A DNA stretch of 16,907 bases, from positions 1 to 16,907 of the forward strand of contig JAJVUU010000041.1 of assembly GCA_021621525.1 (NCBI GenBank), given 5' to 3'. Positions 7,262-15,582 of this stretch are shown piece by piece; position 1 is the first letter of the stretch; each line of letters starts with the position of its first letter. Below the pieces are notes generated by a model. That model was not told the DNA's origin and ran no database searches. It was given only the letters and a program-made list of their open reading frames with translations. Made by a program: the position numbers and the translations under genes. This stretch comes from Caryophanales bacterium (lineage in GTDB: Bacteria; Bacillota_I; Bacilli_A; RFN20; CAG-288).

Positions 7262-7279
7262 ATGCACAAAAAAATGCAT
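7262..7279 (-). other. Small U-rich-loop hairpin in the yebC leader
   Basis: ATGCA / TGCAT (5 bp) closes a loop that is seven U residues plus G in the minus-strand transcript. It lies just downstream of the predicted start point of the yebC-family mRNA. It could also act as a weak terminator for read-through from the ABC transporter gene. Function is unproven. Confidence 0.25.
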
Positions 7280-7288
7280 GACTTACTT

Positions 7289-7317
7289 ATTATAGGAACA
7301 TCATAGGCTCTCTTCAA
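7289..7317 (-). promoter_or_regulatory. Sigma-A promoter of the yebC-family gene
   Basis: On the minus strand, -35 TTGAAG (7317-7312) and -10 TATAAT (7294-7289) are separated by exactly 17 bases. The start point should be near 7282, giving a leader of about 55 bases. This is the best-formed promoter in the window. Confidence 0.8.
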
Positions 7318-7325
7318 GAAAAAAA

Positions 7326-10106
7326 TCACTCGCTGCGCAATGCATCGACAGGATTCTGCCTGCCGGCCTTCAGGGAAGGAATCCATGCAGCAATCATTCC
7401 GACAACGACAGAGAAGGCCGTCACGATCAGCCAATGATACCAGACGAAGTCCGATATCGTTCCGACATGGTAATTCGGATAATAGTAATTGAGAAGGGCA
7501 TTGATGGGGAAGGATAAGACATAGGTAAAGAAACTTCCGATGATGCCTGTCAAAGTTCCGACGATGATGGATTCGATTTCAAAGATCCTGACGACATCAC
7601 TCTTCCTGGAGCCCAATGAACGGAGCAATCCAATCTCTTTCTTCCTTTCCAGGACATTGTTTGAAGTAAGAAGCGCCGTCATGGACGAACTGACGACAAG
7701 GGATATCGCAGCAAAGATGAGAAGGATGATGGAAGCCAAGGATATCATCTCACCGATATCCTCAAGCATATAATTGGCTTCGGAAGAGACATAATAGACC
7801 TGTTCCTGGTCATTGATGGCATGGTCAGGATTCCCGTCGATGCTGTTGAATGCATCCAGTTTTTCAAGAAGAAGTGAGCGGTCCGTCAATGTCATCGGGA
7901 AGATGACGATGCTCTGGATGCTGCTATAGGCATTGGCATAGCTGATGATGGAGATGACACTCTGGTATGTCTTTTCGATGTCTCCCTGAAGATAGGAGTT
8001 CATGATGCTCTCAAGCTGGGCCTGGATGACATTCTCATCCGAAAGGTCTTTTCCGATGAGTTCATCCATGACAAGGCTTGCCCCATGGGTCCTGGCCTCC
8101 TTCAGGAACGTCGAAAAGCCATTGTAATAGAAATTGCCCCTCACAAATGGATAATAGCAGAAATACTTGTTGAAGACCTCGTTCAGGGCATTGGTCGGAA
8201 GGATGCTGCTTTCTCCGCTTTTATAGTCCTTCAGCACATCCTGAAGGTCCTGGATGAAAGAAGACAGAAGTTCAGTCTCCGACTTTCCGGTATCCTTCCT
8301 GAAGAGAAGGTTCTGATGTATGGTATTGCTCACCATGGACTTTGCATTGTCCGCCATCAGGCTCTCCTGGAGAGAAGGAAGATAGCACAATGCGGTATTC
8401 AGGATGTTGATGGTGGAAGTCGACTTCGGACGGAGGATGCCTTTGATTCTCAGTTCCGTGCCATGGTTCTCATAGAATTCCTGGTTCAATTCGTTTTCGC
8501 TGTAATAGGTGACCTGTTTGTCATTGCCAAGCCCGTCCTTGACAGTCAAAGTCTCATTCAGGGCATACCGTTCATCATTGGAGAAGACCTTATATGTCTT
8601 TGGAGACTTGCCGTTCTCTTCATTACCGACGATATCCTCGAATTTGATCGGCTGGACCTTGGTCTTCAGGCTTTCGTCTTCTACATCCTGTTGGGTGTCA
8701 CTGCTGCTATAGAAACCTAATTTCTGAAGAATCCTGAAGCTGACGGAATTATATTTGTCGACGACAAGGACAAGGTCGTTCCTGTCTGTCGGAAGACTTC
8801 CTGCAATCACATCATACTGATCCAGGTTTCCATATAAGACATGGAAGATATTGTAAGGAAGCGTAGAGGAATAAGCATAGGAATTGTAGTTTGTATAAGT
8901 CGTATCGACATAGGAAAGGCTTTCCTTCTTATTCCCTGACTTGGAAGCAGGAAACATCGTTGCCAGGTTGAAGGAATAGTCATTGCCATAGCTTTCGATA
9001 TATTCTCTGACGATGCCTTCTTTCTTGAGGCTGTCCAGATAGGAGAAATACTTGGCCGAGAAATGATTGTATGTATAGGAAGTCTCGCTTCCGACATCCA
9101 CCTTCGGATAGATTTCATCTACATCAGGGTAGAGAGCCGAGGCATTCTTTTCTCCATAGCTTTCAGACTGGTTCTTCTGATTGTAGCTAGGGACGACCAC
9201 CGGAAGGCTTGTCGCCGTCTCGCTGTTGATGCGATAGGAATAGTTGCCAAAGCCTGTGTTGATGGCCAAGAAGAAGCCGATGCCAATCATACCAAAGGAA
9301 TTGGCGATGCCGGAAAGGATGGTCTTCCATTTTCTGGAGATGACATTCTTCATGGCCAGCTTGAAACTCATGAAGAAAGACAGCCTGCTTTTCCTCAGTT
9401 CGGTCTTCTTCTCAATCTTTATTTCCTTCTTTTCAATGGTTTCATCGGAGACAAGCTTTCCATCCTTCATGGAGATGATTCTGTCGGAATACTCTTTGGC
9501 AAGCTCTTCGTTATGAGTCACCATGATGACAAGACGGTTCTTACTCAGTTCCTTGAGAAGGGACATGATGCTAAGGGAATTGGCGCTGTCCAGAGCACCT
9601 GTCGGTTCATCTGCCAAGATCACCCTGGGATCCGTGACAAGGCATCTGGCGATAGCGACACGCTGAGCCTGGCCACCGGAAAGCTGGTTTGGCTTCTTGT
9701 CTTTCAAATCCAGGACACCGACCTGCTTCAAGGCATCCAAGGCCATGGAAGTGATTTCCCTGTCTGGATAATCACGGACTTCCAAGGCCACCTTGACATT
9801 GTCAAGGACGCTAAGCTGCGGTATCAGATAATAGTTCTGGAAGACAAAGCCGATGACGTTGTTGCGATAGCTGTTTTTCTTCTTGTCATCCATCTCTCTC
9901 AGAGAACAGCCATCAAAAAGGATGTCTCCGGAATCGAAGGAATCCAGTCCGCCGATACAGTTGAGAAGTGTCGTCTTTCCGCATCCGCTCGGGCCGAGGA
10001 CGGAGACAAATTGGACATCGGGGAAGTCCAAGGACAGATCCTCGATGGCACGATACGGTTTCTTATCGACGTAATAGTCCTTCTTCAGATGGGTGATTTC
10101 AAGCAT
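7326..10106 (-). CDS. MacB-like ABC transporter: ATPase fused to FtsX-type permease
   Basis: The 926-residue protein joins an LolD/MacB-type ATPase to its permease. ATPase motifs are Walker A GPSGCGKTT at 38-46, Q-loop FQNYYLIP at 89-96, signature LSGGQ at 142-146, Walker B VILADE at 162-167 and the switch His198. The permease has one helix near 262-284, an outside domain of about 500 residues (285-785), then three helices (about 787-810, 846-870 and 893-915), with the ERKKEIGLLRSLG element typical of FtsX proteins. Such mechanotransmission pumps move peptides or lipoproteins, or signal across the membrane, rather than forming a channel. The ATG at 10106 overlaps the preceding stop (TGATG) and has AGAGG upstream; a TTG one codon earlier is the alternative. 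It ends the four-gene run. Confidence 0.9.
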   Translation of the reverse strand: MLEITHLKKDYYVDKKPYRAIEDLSLDFPDVQFVSVLGPSGCGKTTLLNCIGGLDSFDSGDILFDGCSLREMDDKKKNSYRNNVIGFVFQNYYLIPQLSVLDNVKVALEVRDYPDREITSMALDALKQVGVLDLKDKKPNQLSGGQAQRVAIARCLVTDPRVILADEPTGALDSANSLSIMSLLKELSKNRLVIMVTHNEELAKEYSDRIISMKDGKLVSDETIEKKEIKIEKKTELRKSRLSFFMSFKLAMKNVISRKWKTILSGIANSFGMIGIGFFLAINTGFGNYSYRINSETATSLPVVVPSYNQKNQSESYGEKNASALYPDVDEIYPKVDVGSETSYTYNHFSAKYFSYLDSLKKEGIVREYIESYGNDYSFNLATMFPASKSGNKKESLSYVDTTYTNYNSYAYSSTLPYNIFHVLYGNLDQYDVIAGSLPTDRNDLVLVVDKYNSVSFRILQKLGFYSSSDTQQDVEDESLKTKVQPIKFEDIVGNEENGKSPKTYKVFSNDERYALNETLTVKDGLGNDKQVTYYSENELNQEFYENHGTELRIKGILRPKSTSTINILNTALCYLPSLQESLMADNAKSMVSNTIHQNLLFRKDTGKSETELLSSFIQDLQDVLKDYKSGESSILPTNALNEVFNKYFCYYPFVRGNFYYNGFSTFLKEARTHGASLVMDELIGKDLSDENVIQAQLESIMNSYLQGDIEKTYQSVISIISYANAYSSIQSIVIFPMTLTDRSLLLEKLDAFNSIDGNPDHAINDQEQVYYVSSEANYMLEDIGEMISLASIILLIFAAISLVVSSSMTALLTSNNVLERKKEIGLLRSLGSRKSDVVRIFEIESIIVGTLTGIIGSFFTYVLSFPINALLNYYYPNYHVGTISDFVWYHWLIVTAFSVVVGMIAAWIPSLKAGRQNPVDALRSE

Positions 10107-10747
10107 CAAAGTGCCTCTATTCTCATATTGAGCTCATGACAGGTGGCATGATTGGCAGTGGCAATATCCTTCATTTTGGCAAAAAGGGCTTCGTTGGAAT
10201 CTTCGATGCCAAGAAGCGGCAGAAGATAATCCTTTGCCTTCCTGCTGACGATGGGGATATCAAAGAAGCCGGCCTTCTCAAAGAAGATGCAGGACTTCAC
10301 AAAATAGATTCCGGAGAGATTGGACTTCTTTCTGAAGTTCTCAAGATATCCCAGGACCTGGCTGTCATCCGTGCATTCAAGATAGACTTCCTTACGGAAG
10401 GAATCGAATGAATCATATCTGGAAAAGAAGCGAGCCGTCAGAAAGACAGCCTGTGTCAGCTTCTTATATGGAGACGGATTCTTCGGCTTGAAATAATCCA
10501 AGACACGGTTGAGCTGGGCAAGGTACTGTCCGTTGTGAAGGAGCTGCCTTGGATAGTAGTCTTCAAAGAGGTCGCTGAATTCCTTCTCATGCTCCTTATA
10601 GTCCACGCTCTCAAGGGTCTGCTGGCTGACCTGAAGAAAGGCAAGCAGCTTCGTCAGTTCAGCGATGTTAAAGATTCCCTTTCTCTTGGGGATCTTCAAA
10701 TCCTTCGTCCTGTTCTTCAAATCCTGATAGATTTCCTCATAAGTCAT
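10106..10747 (-). CDS. Helical protein of unknown function in the ABC operon
   Basis: I do not recognise this 213-residue protein. It is mostly helical and charged, with no signal peptide or membrane segment. A hydrophobic/aromatic core occurs near the middle (LTQAVFLTARFFSRYDSFDSF and LSGIYFVKSCIFFEKAGFF). Its start overlaps the end of the beta-propeller gene by 11 bases, with GGAGG 9 bases upstream. Its TGA shares one base with the ATG of the ABC transporter. Such tight coupling suggests it acts with the transporter, perhaps as a cytoplasmic partner or regulator, but there is no direct evidence. Confidence 0.75.
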   Translation of the reverse strand: MTYEEIYQDLKNRTKDLKIPKRKGIFNIAELTKLLAFLQVSQQTLESVDYKEHEKEFSDLFEDYYPRQLLHNGQYLAQLNRVLDYFKPKNPSPYKKLTQAVFLTARFFSRYDSFDSFRKEVYLECTDDSQVLGYLENFRKKSNLSGIYFVKSCIFFEKAGFFDIPIVSRKAKDYLLPLLGIEDSNEALFAKMKDIATANHATCHELNMRIEAL

Positions 10748-11732
10748 TGTCGACAGCCTCCATCACAAGGATACAACGATGTGTGCTGACATACAATATG
10801 CCATCCTTTGCCCAGATAGACTCGATCGGATAGTTGAAGTTGGCTACGAAGTCAAAATTGCCATTCTCCGTGGAGATGAGGCTCAAGGAATACGTGGCTC
10901 CCGTCTTCTTGGAAGACATCATGACCATATAGGAAGGTGAGATAAGCTCTATGCCATGGATGATTTCCTTTCTCAGCCATTGCTTGGGAACCGTCATCAG
11001 CTCCGGTCCGCTTTGAAGCAAGATGCCGGCATCCTGGTCATATTCATCCGAGATGAGGTCGTAGCGATTGAGTTCCTTGAGTTTTTCATCAAACAGCCTC
11101 ACTCCGAAATCCGTGATGAAATAGACCTGTTTCTTTTCCTCATTGATTAAGAAGTTGTCCACAAAGAAGGGTGCATCTTCCGCCAAGGTCATATTTCCAT
11201 CCTTTGTCATCTCATAGACATGATGGTCTCTTCCGACAAAAAGGAAGGAATCACGGAAAGGAACATGGATGATACGGTCTATGCACTTTTCAAAAGGAAT
11301 CTCATCCACAAGAGACAGATCCTTCAAGGAGTAGATCAAAAGAGAATTATTTGGAGCATCTTCATTCTGAAAGCTGAAATTACCTCTGAAGTCATCTCCG
11401 TTCTTTCCGGAAAGAAGATATAGTTTTCCGTCATGGATCAAGTCTCCATGGTCGGCAATCATTCCATTCTCATAGGCCTTGAGTTCAGAAAGAGGCTTCC
11501 TGTTTTTCAAATCATAGGTCTTATAGCCATGGTCTTCGTTTTTCAATAAAAGGAAATCATCCCCGAACAACCTCGGTTCGCATCCCTGATAGAAATCGAT
11601 GATGGCATCCTTCTCGAGTCCGCTTTCCTTGTCAATAAAATGAATGCCAAGGAAATCGATGATCAGCATCCAATCCTTATAAGCGACAACAGCATCGGCC
11701 TGGTCATATTTCTTGCAATATCTGAGTTTCAT
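10737..11732 (-). CDS. Beta-propeller-like protein of unknown function
   Basis: The 331-residue protein consists of repeating strand-rich units of about 40-50 residues, each with a hydrophobic strand followed by a turn and polar strand (for example LLIYSLKDLSLVDEIPF, DRIIHVPFRDSFLFVGRD, QVYFITDFGVRLFDEKLKEL and DGILYVSTHRCILVMEA). This is the look of a WD40/Kelch-like propeller without strong WD signatures. There is no signal peptide, so it is probably cytoplasmic. The start at 11732 follows an excellent AAGGAGAAGAG site that begins right at the stop codon of the S33 peptidase gene. A scaffold or sensor role beside the peptidase and ABC transporter is plausible but inferred only from gene order. 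Confidence 0.72.
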   Translation of the reverse strand: MKLRYCKKYDQADAVVAYKDWMLIIDFLGIHFIDKESGLEKDAIIDFYQGCEPRLFGDDFLLLKNEDHGYKTYDLKNRKPLSELKAYENGMIADHGDLIHDGKLYLLSGKNGDDFRGNFSFQNEDAPNNSLLIYSLKDLSLVDEIPFEKCIDRIIHVPFRDSFLFVGRDHHVYEMTKDGNMTLAEDAPFFVDNFLINEEKKQVYFITDFGVRLFDEKLKELNRYDLISDEYDQDAGILLQSGPELMTVPKQWLRKEIIHGIELISPSYMVMMSSKKTGATYSLSLISTENGNFDFVANFNYPIESIWAKDGILYVSTHRCILVMEAVDNDL

Positions 11733-11744
11733 TCTCTTCTCCTT

Positions 11745-12632
11745 TCAATCCGTCTCGTTTAAGAATGTCAGCAGTTCTTCGGCATAGGCTTTTTTATCTT
11801 CATATAGAGACATATGCCTTGAATGAGGCATCGTGACCCATTTCTTCTTACACGTCAGTGCATCATACATCTTCTTGTTCTGATAGAGAGTCGATTCATC
11901 ATGTTTGCCATGGATCAGAAGAACAGGAACATGAATCAGATGAAGCTTGTCCAGATACTCATAATCCTTCAGGTTTCCAAGTGGTTTGAATTCACATGGC
12001 CCCCAGGCTGTCATATAGGCTTCTCTTCCGAAGTTCTTCTTCCTGGTCAGGCAGTCTGGATCATCTTTGCCCCATGGACCCGAAACGAAATGATGCATAT
12101 AGTCTTCCATGGCAGCCTGGAAGGAAGGATCGTCAAAGTTCTGTTCCTTCTCTCCTTTTCCAATCGCTTCTATCTCCTCTTCTGGAAGCTGTAGAATCAG
12201 CCTATGCGTTTCTTTCTCCCACAGGCTTGCACTGGCCAGGGTAGAGGAGAAGACGACTGATTTCACACCTTTTGGCTGATAATCACAAAGATAGATGATC
12301 TCCAGCATCCCACCCCAGGAATGGCCTAAAAGATGAACTTCATCATATCCAAGATATTTCCTGAGTTCCTCAAGTTCCTTGACCCATACTTCCTTCCTAT
12401 ATAGTTCAGGATGACCTTCTTCGACATAGGAAAGTCCGCATCCTATCTGATCATACATCAAGAACGGACGGTCATCCTTCTTGGCAAGGTCATCTAGCAA
12501 TTCATAGGAATTATGTGTCGAGCCTGGTCCTCCATGAAGAAGGACAAGCGGTGTCTTCCTTCCGTTTGGATTGACGATACGATAATACGTCGAATAACCC
12601 ATAAAGGGCATATAGCCTTCTTTGATTTCCAT
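11745..12632 (-). CDS. Proline iminopeptidase-like S33 alpha/beta hydrolase
   Basis: The 295-residue protein is an alpha/beta hydrolase of the S33 proline-specific peptidase type, cleaving N-terminal proline (or related small substrates). Visible features are the oxyanion-hole motif HGGPG at 33-37, YDQIGCGLS at 60-68, nucleophile elbow GHSWGG with Ser105, acid Asp245 in HGKHDEST, and His273 in SRHMS. No export signal is seen, so it is cytoplasmic. Length is typical. AAGGAG precedes the ATG at 12632. It heads the run leading to the ABC transporter; no convincing promoter is visible in the 96 bases upstream. Other S33 hydrolases (esterases, epoxide hydrolases) share these motifs, so the substrate is not certain. 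Confidence 0.85.
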   Translation of the reverse strand: MEIKEGYMPFMGYSTYYRIVNPNGRKTPLVLLHGGPGSTHNSYELLDDLAKKDDRPFLMYDQIGCGLSYVEEGHPELYRKEVWVKELEELRKYLGYDEVHLLGHSWGGMLEIIYLCDYQPKGVKSVVFSSTLASASLWEKETHRLILQLPEEEIEAIGKGEKEQNFDDPSFQAAMEDYMHHFVSGPWGKDDPDCLTRKKNFGREAYMTAWGPCEFKPLGNLKDYEYLDKLHLIHVPVLLIHGKHDESTLYQNKKMYDALTCKKKWVTMPHSRHMSLYEDKKAYAEELLTFLNETD

Positions 12633-12728
12633 CGTGACTTACTCCTTCAAAGATATATTGTCAGCCAAGGCTTCCTTCTTCTCACCAAAAAAGCAAAAAG
12701 CGTTTACACATCGAGAACGATGATGTCT

Positions 12729-14042
12729 TCAGAGATCAACCTTCGTCTTGCTTCTCTTCAGCTTCTTCCATTTCGGCTTGGTGAAGACACCAAGGATGAT
12801 GGCCATGGCCTGCAAGAGCATATAGCTTGGGAAAAGAATCAAAGAGAGCACATAAGTCTTCCGGTTCTTGATGATGAGCTTCTTTCTTTCTATCAGGGAT
12901 GAAATCAAAGGCTGCAGGAAGAAAGGCATCAGATAGCAGGCACATATGGCAATGATGACAAAAAGAAGGAAGAATTCAAATCCATAGACACCGCATCCAT
13001 AGGCAACGATGGTATTGCCTAATCCGGTATAGACAAGCGCATAGATGAAATAAGGAGCAAACCACAATACAGCGATGACGGCAGCAGGAATCGTCGCAAT
13101 GTTGAAATACTGATCCAGATAAGTCATCTTCAAAGAGAAGGGAACATCCCTTCTGAAGAGCGTCCTGAAAAACCTGCCAAGGCAATGGATACCGGTTGAG
13201 AAGAAGAGCTTCACCAGACCGTTTCCCATCCTGGCATTGCGCTTGTACATATCGGATATGCTCGTAGGCTGGTCCTCATAGAGGATGGCATCGTCGATGT
13301 ATTCAACCTTCTTCGAATCCTTGAGAAGCCGGTTGAGGGTGAACTCGATGTCATCGGAAGCACTCATGGCATCCCAGTCCAAGGCATATTCTGCCTTGAC
13401 CATGGAACAGCATCCGTTCATGACGACGCCAAGATGAAGGGCACTCCTGCTTCTGCAGGCAAAGAAGTCATCCCTGCAATACCATAATCCGGTCATGCAG
13501 GAGATGATGTTGTCCGTCAGGTTCTTGCTGTTTTCATAGGTCCTTCCCAACACGACCCCGTCATCGGCGGCATCGTTGCAGGCATTGAGATAATTCTTGT
13601 CGACCTGGTTGTCGGCATCGATGAAAAGGAAGTATTCATAAGTTCCTTTCGGATCCTTCTTAAGCTCATCCATGCCAAGCTTCATGCAATAGGAAGCCTT
13701 CTGATGCTTCGGGTCCTTATCGCTGAGGATGATTGTCCTTGCCCCATGTTCAGCTGCAATCCTAGCCGTATCATCATCACAGTTGTGGCAGAAGACGATG
13801 ACATGCTTCTTTTCATCCGGATAATCACAGCGCATGGCTGAATCGACGCTCTGGGCGATGACGTCTTCTTCGTTGTGGGCACGGATGATGAAGGTGAAGT
13901 CATGGTATGTCTTGGCTTTCTTGTATTTCCTCGGCTTCAGGAAGAAGACAAACATAAAAAGAATCTGGAAAAGAAAGACCGACCCGACAAGGACGATCAT
14001 GAAGATGTCAATCCACCATAATACTGTATTCAGAATATCCAT
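12729..14042 (-). CDS. Membrane family-2 glycosyltransferase
   Basis: The 437-residue protein has an N-terminal membrane helix (about 9-35), a GT-A catalytic domain, and about four C-terminal helices (roughly 310-415). Catalytic-domain motifs are FIIRAHNEED at 51-60, the metal-binding DAD at 132-134, an acidic ASDDIEF at 218-224 where the general base is expected, and KRNARMGNG at 257-265 in place of the usual QxxRW. This resembles processive or exopolysaccharide-type GT2 enzymes that extend sugars at the membrane. Product and donor are unknown. AAGGAG lies before the ATG at 14042. It follows the PHP phosphoesterase by only 11 bases, suggesting one transcript. Confidence 0.88.
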   Translation of the reverse strand: MDILNTVLWWIDIFMIVLVGSVFLFQILFMFVFFLKPRKYKKAKTYHDFTFIIRAHNEEDVIAQSVDSAMRCDYPDEKKHVIVFCHNCDDDTARIAAEHGARTIILSDKDPKHQKASYCMKLGMDELKKDPKGTYEYFLFIDADNQVDKNYLNACNDAADDGVVLGRTYENSKNLTDNIISCMTGLWYCRDDFFACRSRSALHLGVVMNGCCSMVKAEYALDWDAMSASDDIEFTLNRLLKDSKKVEYIDDAILYEDQPTSISDMYKRNARMGNGLVKLFFSTGIHCLGRFFRTLFRRDVPFSLKMTYLDQYFNIATIPAAVIAVLWFAPYFIYALVYTGLGNTIVAYGCGVYGFEFFLLFVIIAICACYLMPFFLQPLISSLIERKKLIIKNRKTYVLSLILFPSYMLLQAMAIILGVFTKPKWKKLKRSKTKVDL

Positions 14043-14053
14043 AAGTTGGCTCC

Positions 14054-14857
14054 TTAATGTTGGCTGATGTTCTCTAGCCTGTCGATGATCACAAGATCAT
14101 GTTTCTTTGCAAAACTGACAGCCTCGAACTGAGCCGAGGAATCAGCAATCTGACTCGGTGCATGGGCATCATCGCCGAAGATACACTTGGCATGATATTT
14201 GCTTACCAAGGAAAAGAAATCATCCGTCGGATAGAAGAAACGCTTGGCCCTTCCGATTCGCTTGGGTCCGTTGCGGATGCCGGCAAGATTGATTTCCAGA
14301 GGGATGTCATAGGCGATGCAGGCCTCGATCATCTCCTTGGATATCTTCTTGCAATCCGAATCGAAGTTCTCGATCGACATCATGAAATAATCCGGATGGG
14401 CAAAGACCTTATACATTCCGGATGTGATGGCCTTGATGGCAAGGTCCTTGTATAGATAGAGCTGCGAAGGGGAAGTGATCTTGGAGAACTGACAGATGGA
14501 CTCATGATTGTCATTCATGGCCATATGATTGCCTAGGATCATATAGTCCAAAACACCATTGTCCAGCATCTCCTTGAAGAAAGGAAAATAACACGGAAAC
14601 GACTCAGCTTCGAATCCAAGATAGATGGTGATCTGGTCCTTATATTTTTCCTTGAGGGCATTGATGGAATTGACATAGTCGTCAAACATGGAGAAGTCAC
14701 CTCTCCTATATGGTTCGCTGAATCCGGGAAGCATGGCATGATCGGAAAATCCGAGATATCTGAGACCATGCCCCAAGGCTTCCAGGACATATTCTTCGTC
14801 TTCGCCCTTGGCGTGACCGCATCGTTTGGTATGCGTATGGTAATTGGCAATGAACAT
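14054..14857 (-). CDS. PHP-domain phosphoesterase (histidinol-phosphatase-like)
   Basis: The 267-residue protein carries the metal ligands of the PHP superfamily: HTH with His7 and His9, His15, SDH with His40, Glu83/Glu85 in GFEAES, His111 in LGNH, His154 in AHPD, and GDDAH with Asp230 and His232. It resembles HisK/HisJ histidinol-phosphate phosphatases in length and motif spacing, but no histidine-biosynthesis genes are adjacent and it is paired with a glycosyltransferase. A role in sugar-phosphate or polysaccharide metabolism is therefore equally possible. The start at 14857 lacks a Shine-Dalgarno sequence; an extended -10 box ends 6 bases before the ATG, suggesting a leaderless mRNA. Confidence 0.87.
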   Translation of the reverse strand: MFIANYHTHTKRCGHAKGEDEEYVLEALGHGLRYLGFSDHAMLPGFSEPYRRGDFSMFDDYVNSINALKEKYKDQITIYLGFEAESFPCYFPFFKEMLDNGVLDYMILGNHMAMNDNHESICQFSKITSPSQLYLYKDLAIKAITSGMYKVFAHPDYFMMSIENFDSDCKKISKEMIEACIAYDIPLEINLAGIRNGPKRIGRAKRFFYPTDDFFSLVSKYHAKCIFGDDAHAPSQIADSSAQFEAVSFAKKHDLVIIDRLENISQH

Positions 14858-14863
14858 GACTCT

Positions 14864-14897
14864 ATTTTATCACCATGGCAACGCTTTTAAAACGCTT
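14864..14897 (-). promoter_or_regulatory. Extended -10 promoter with upstream direct repeats
   Basis: On the minus strand TGA-TAAAAT (14872-14864) is an extended -10 box ending 6 bases before the ATG at 14857. Two copies of AACGCTT (plus-strand sense, 14880-14886 and 14891-14897) lie 11 bases apart, one helical turn, across the expected -35 position. They could be an activator or repressor site. Confidence 0.45.
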
Positions 14898-14918
14898 AGC
14901 AAAGAGGTAGGCCTTCTT

Positions 14919-15539
14919 TCATCGAATGAAGTTCGTATGGGAACCATATTCAGGTTCCGGTCTTTTGACTCCTTTTTCCTCTCCTGCCTTCAGACATTTC
15001 ATGAGGTAGGCCATGTTCATGGCTAGATTGCGCATCGTCTGGAGACCTTCCAAGTCCTGAACTGCCTCGCCCTGCTTTCTTCCAAAGACATTGTTCCAAT
15101 AGGAAGAACCGACGACGATCATATTGCTGATGGTCGCATATTTGTTCAAGACATCAAAAGATGTCGAAGTACCTGCTCTTCTTGCCACTGACACACTGGC
15201 ACATGGCTTGAAGGCAAAAGCTCTTCCTCCGCAATAGAAGGCTCGATCAAGAAGAGAGAGAATCCTTCCGCTGGGATGGGCATAATAAACTGGAGAACCA
15301 AAGACAAATCCATCCGCTTCCTTTGCCTTCTTCAAGAAATCATTGCAGATGTCATCATCAAAGATGCAACCCTTGTCGGTACATTTACCACATCCGATGC
15401 AGTCCCTTATCGGCTTGACACCTATCTGATAGATTTCTGTTTCAATTCCTTCCTTATGGAAGACTTCTTCCATCTCATGCAATGCGACATATGTGTTTCC
15501 GTTTGCATGCGGTGAACCATTCAGCATCAGCACCTTCAT
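14919..15539 (-). CDS. Iron-sulfur-flavoprotein-like NAD(P)H oxidoreductase
   Basis: The 206-residue protein has a flavodoxin-like fold. FMN-binding loop signatures are LNGSPHANGNT at 6-16 and FGSPVYYAHPSG at 80-91. Between them Cys47, 50, 53 and 58 form the CX2CX2CX4C spacing that matches the compact cluster motif of archaeal/clostridial iron-sulfur flavoproteins (Isf), suggesting a 4Fe-4S cluster. Many relatives are annotated only as flavodoxin family protein or NADPH-dependent FMN reductase. I chose the ATG at 15539 because GGAGGT lies just upstream; ATGs at 15551 and 15554 would place that site inside the gene. It is divergent from the macro-XRE gene. Confidence 0.85.
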   Translation of the reverse strand: MKVLMLNGSPHANGNTYVALHEMEEVFHKEGIETEIYQIGVKPIRDCIGCGKCTDKGCIFDDDICNDFLKKAKEADGFVFGSPVYYAHPSGRILSLLDRAFYCGGRAFAFKPCASVSVARRAGTSTSFDVLNKYATISNMIVVGSSYWNNVFGRKQGEAVQDLEGLQTMRNLAMNMAYLMKCLKAGEEKGVKRPEPEYGSHTNFIR

Positions 15540-15543
15540 ATTG

Positions 15544-15549
15544 ACCTCC
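15544..15549 (-). promoter_or_regulatory. Ribosome binding site fixing the flavoprotein start
   Basis: GGAGGT on the minus strand, 4 bases before the ATG at 15539, which begins the conserved MKVLMLNGSP block. Confidence 0.75.
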
Positions 15550-15582
15550 ATCACCTTTGTCTTTCAAAAGGTTTCTCTCTCA

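Noticed and set aside
10107..10109. TTG start for the ABC transporter
   Set aside because: The ATG at 10106 has better spacing from AGAGG and gives the usual overlapping TGATG junction.
9063..10139. Long plus-strand frame (358 residues) opposite the ABC ATPase
   Set aside because: It is antisense to strongly conserved ATPase motifs, has no ribosome binding site and no recognisable protein content.
12698..12719. Possible terminator after the glycosyltransferase gene
   Set aside because: CATCG/CGATG (12708-12721 region) is only five pairs and is separated from the T-rich stretch, so I could not call it; whether the S33 operon is transcribed independently stays open.
14054..14857. Calling the PHP gene hisK/hisJ
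   Set aside because: Motifs fit the superfamily but there is no histidine operon and the partner gene is a glycosyltransferase, so no gene symbol was assigned.
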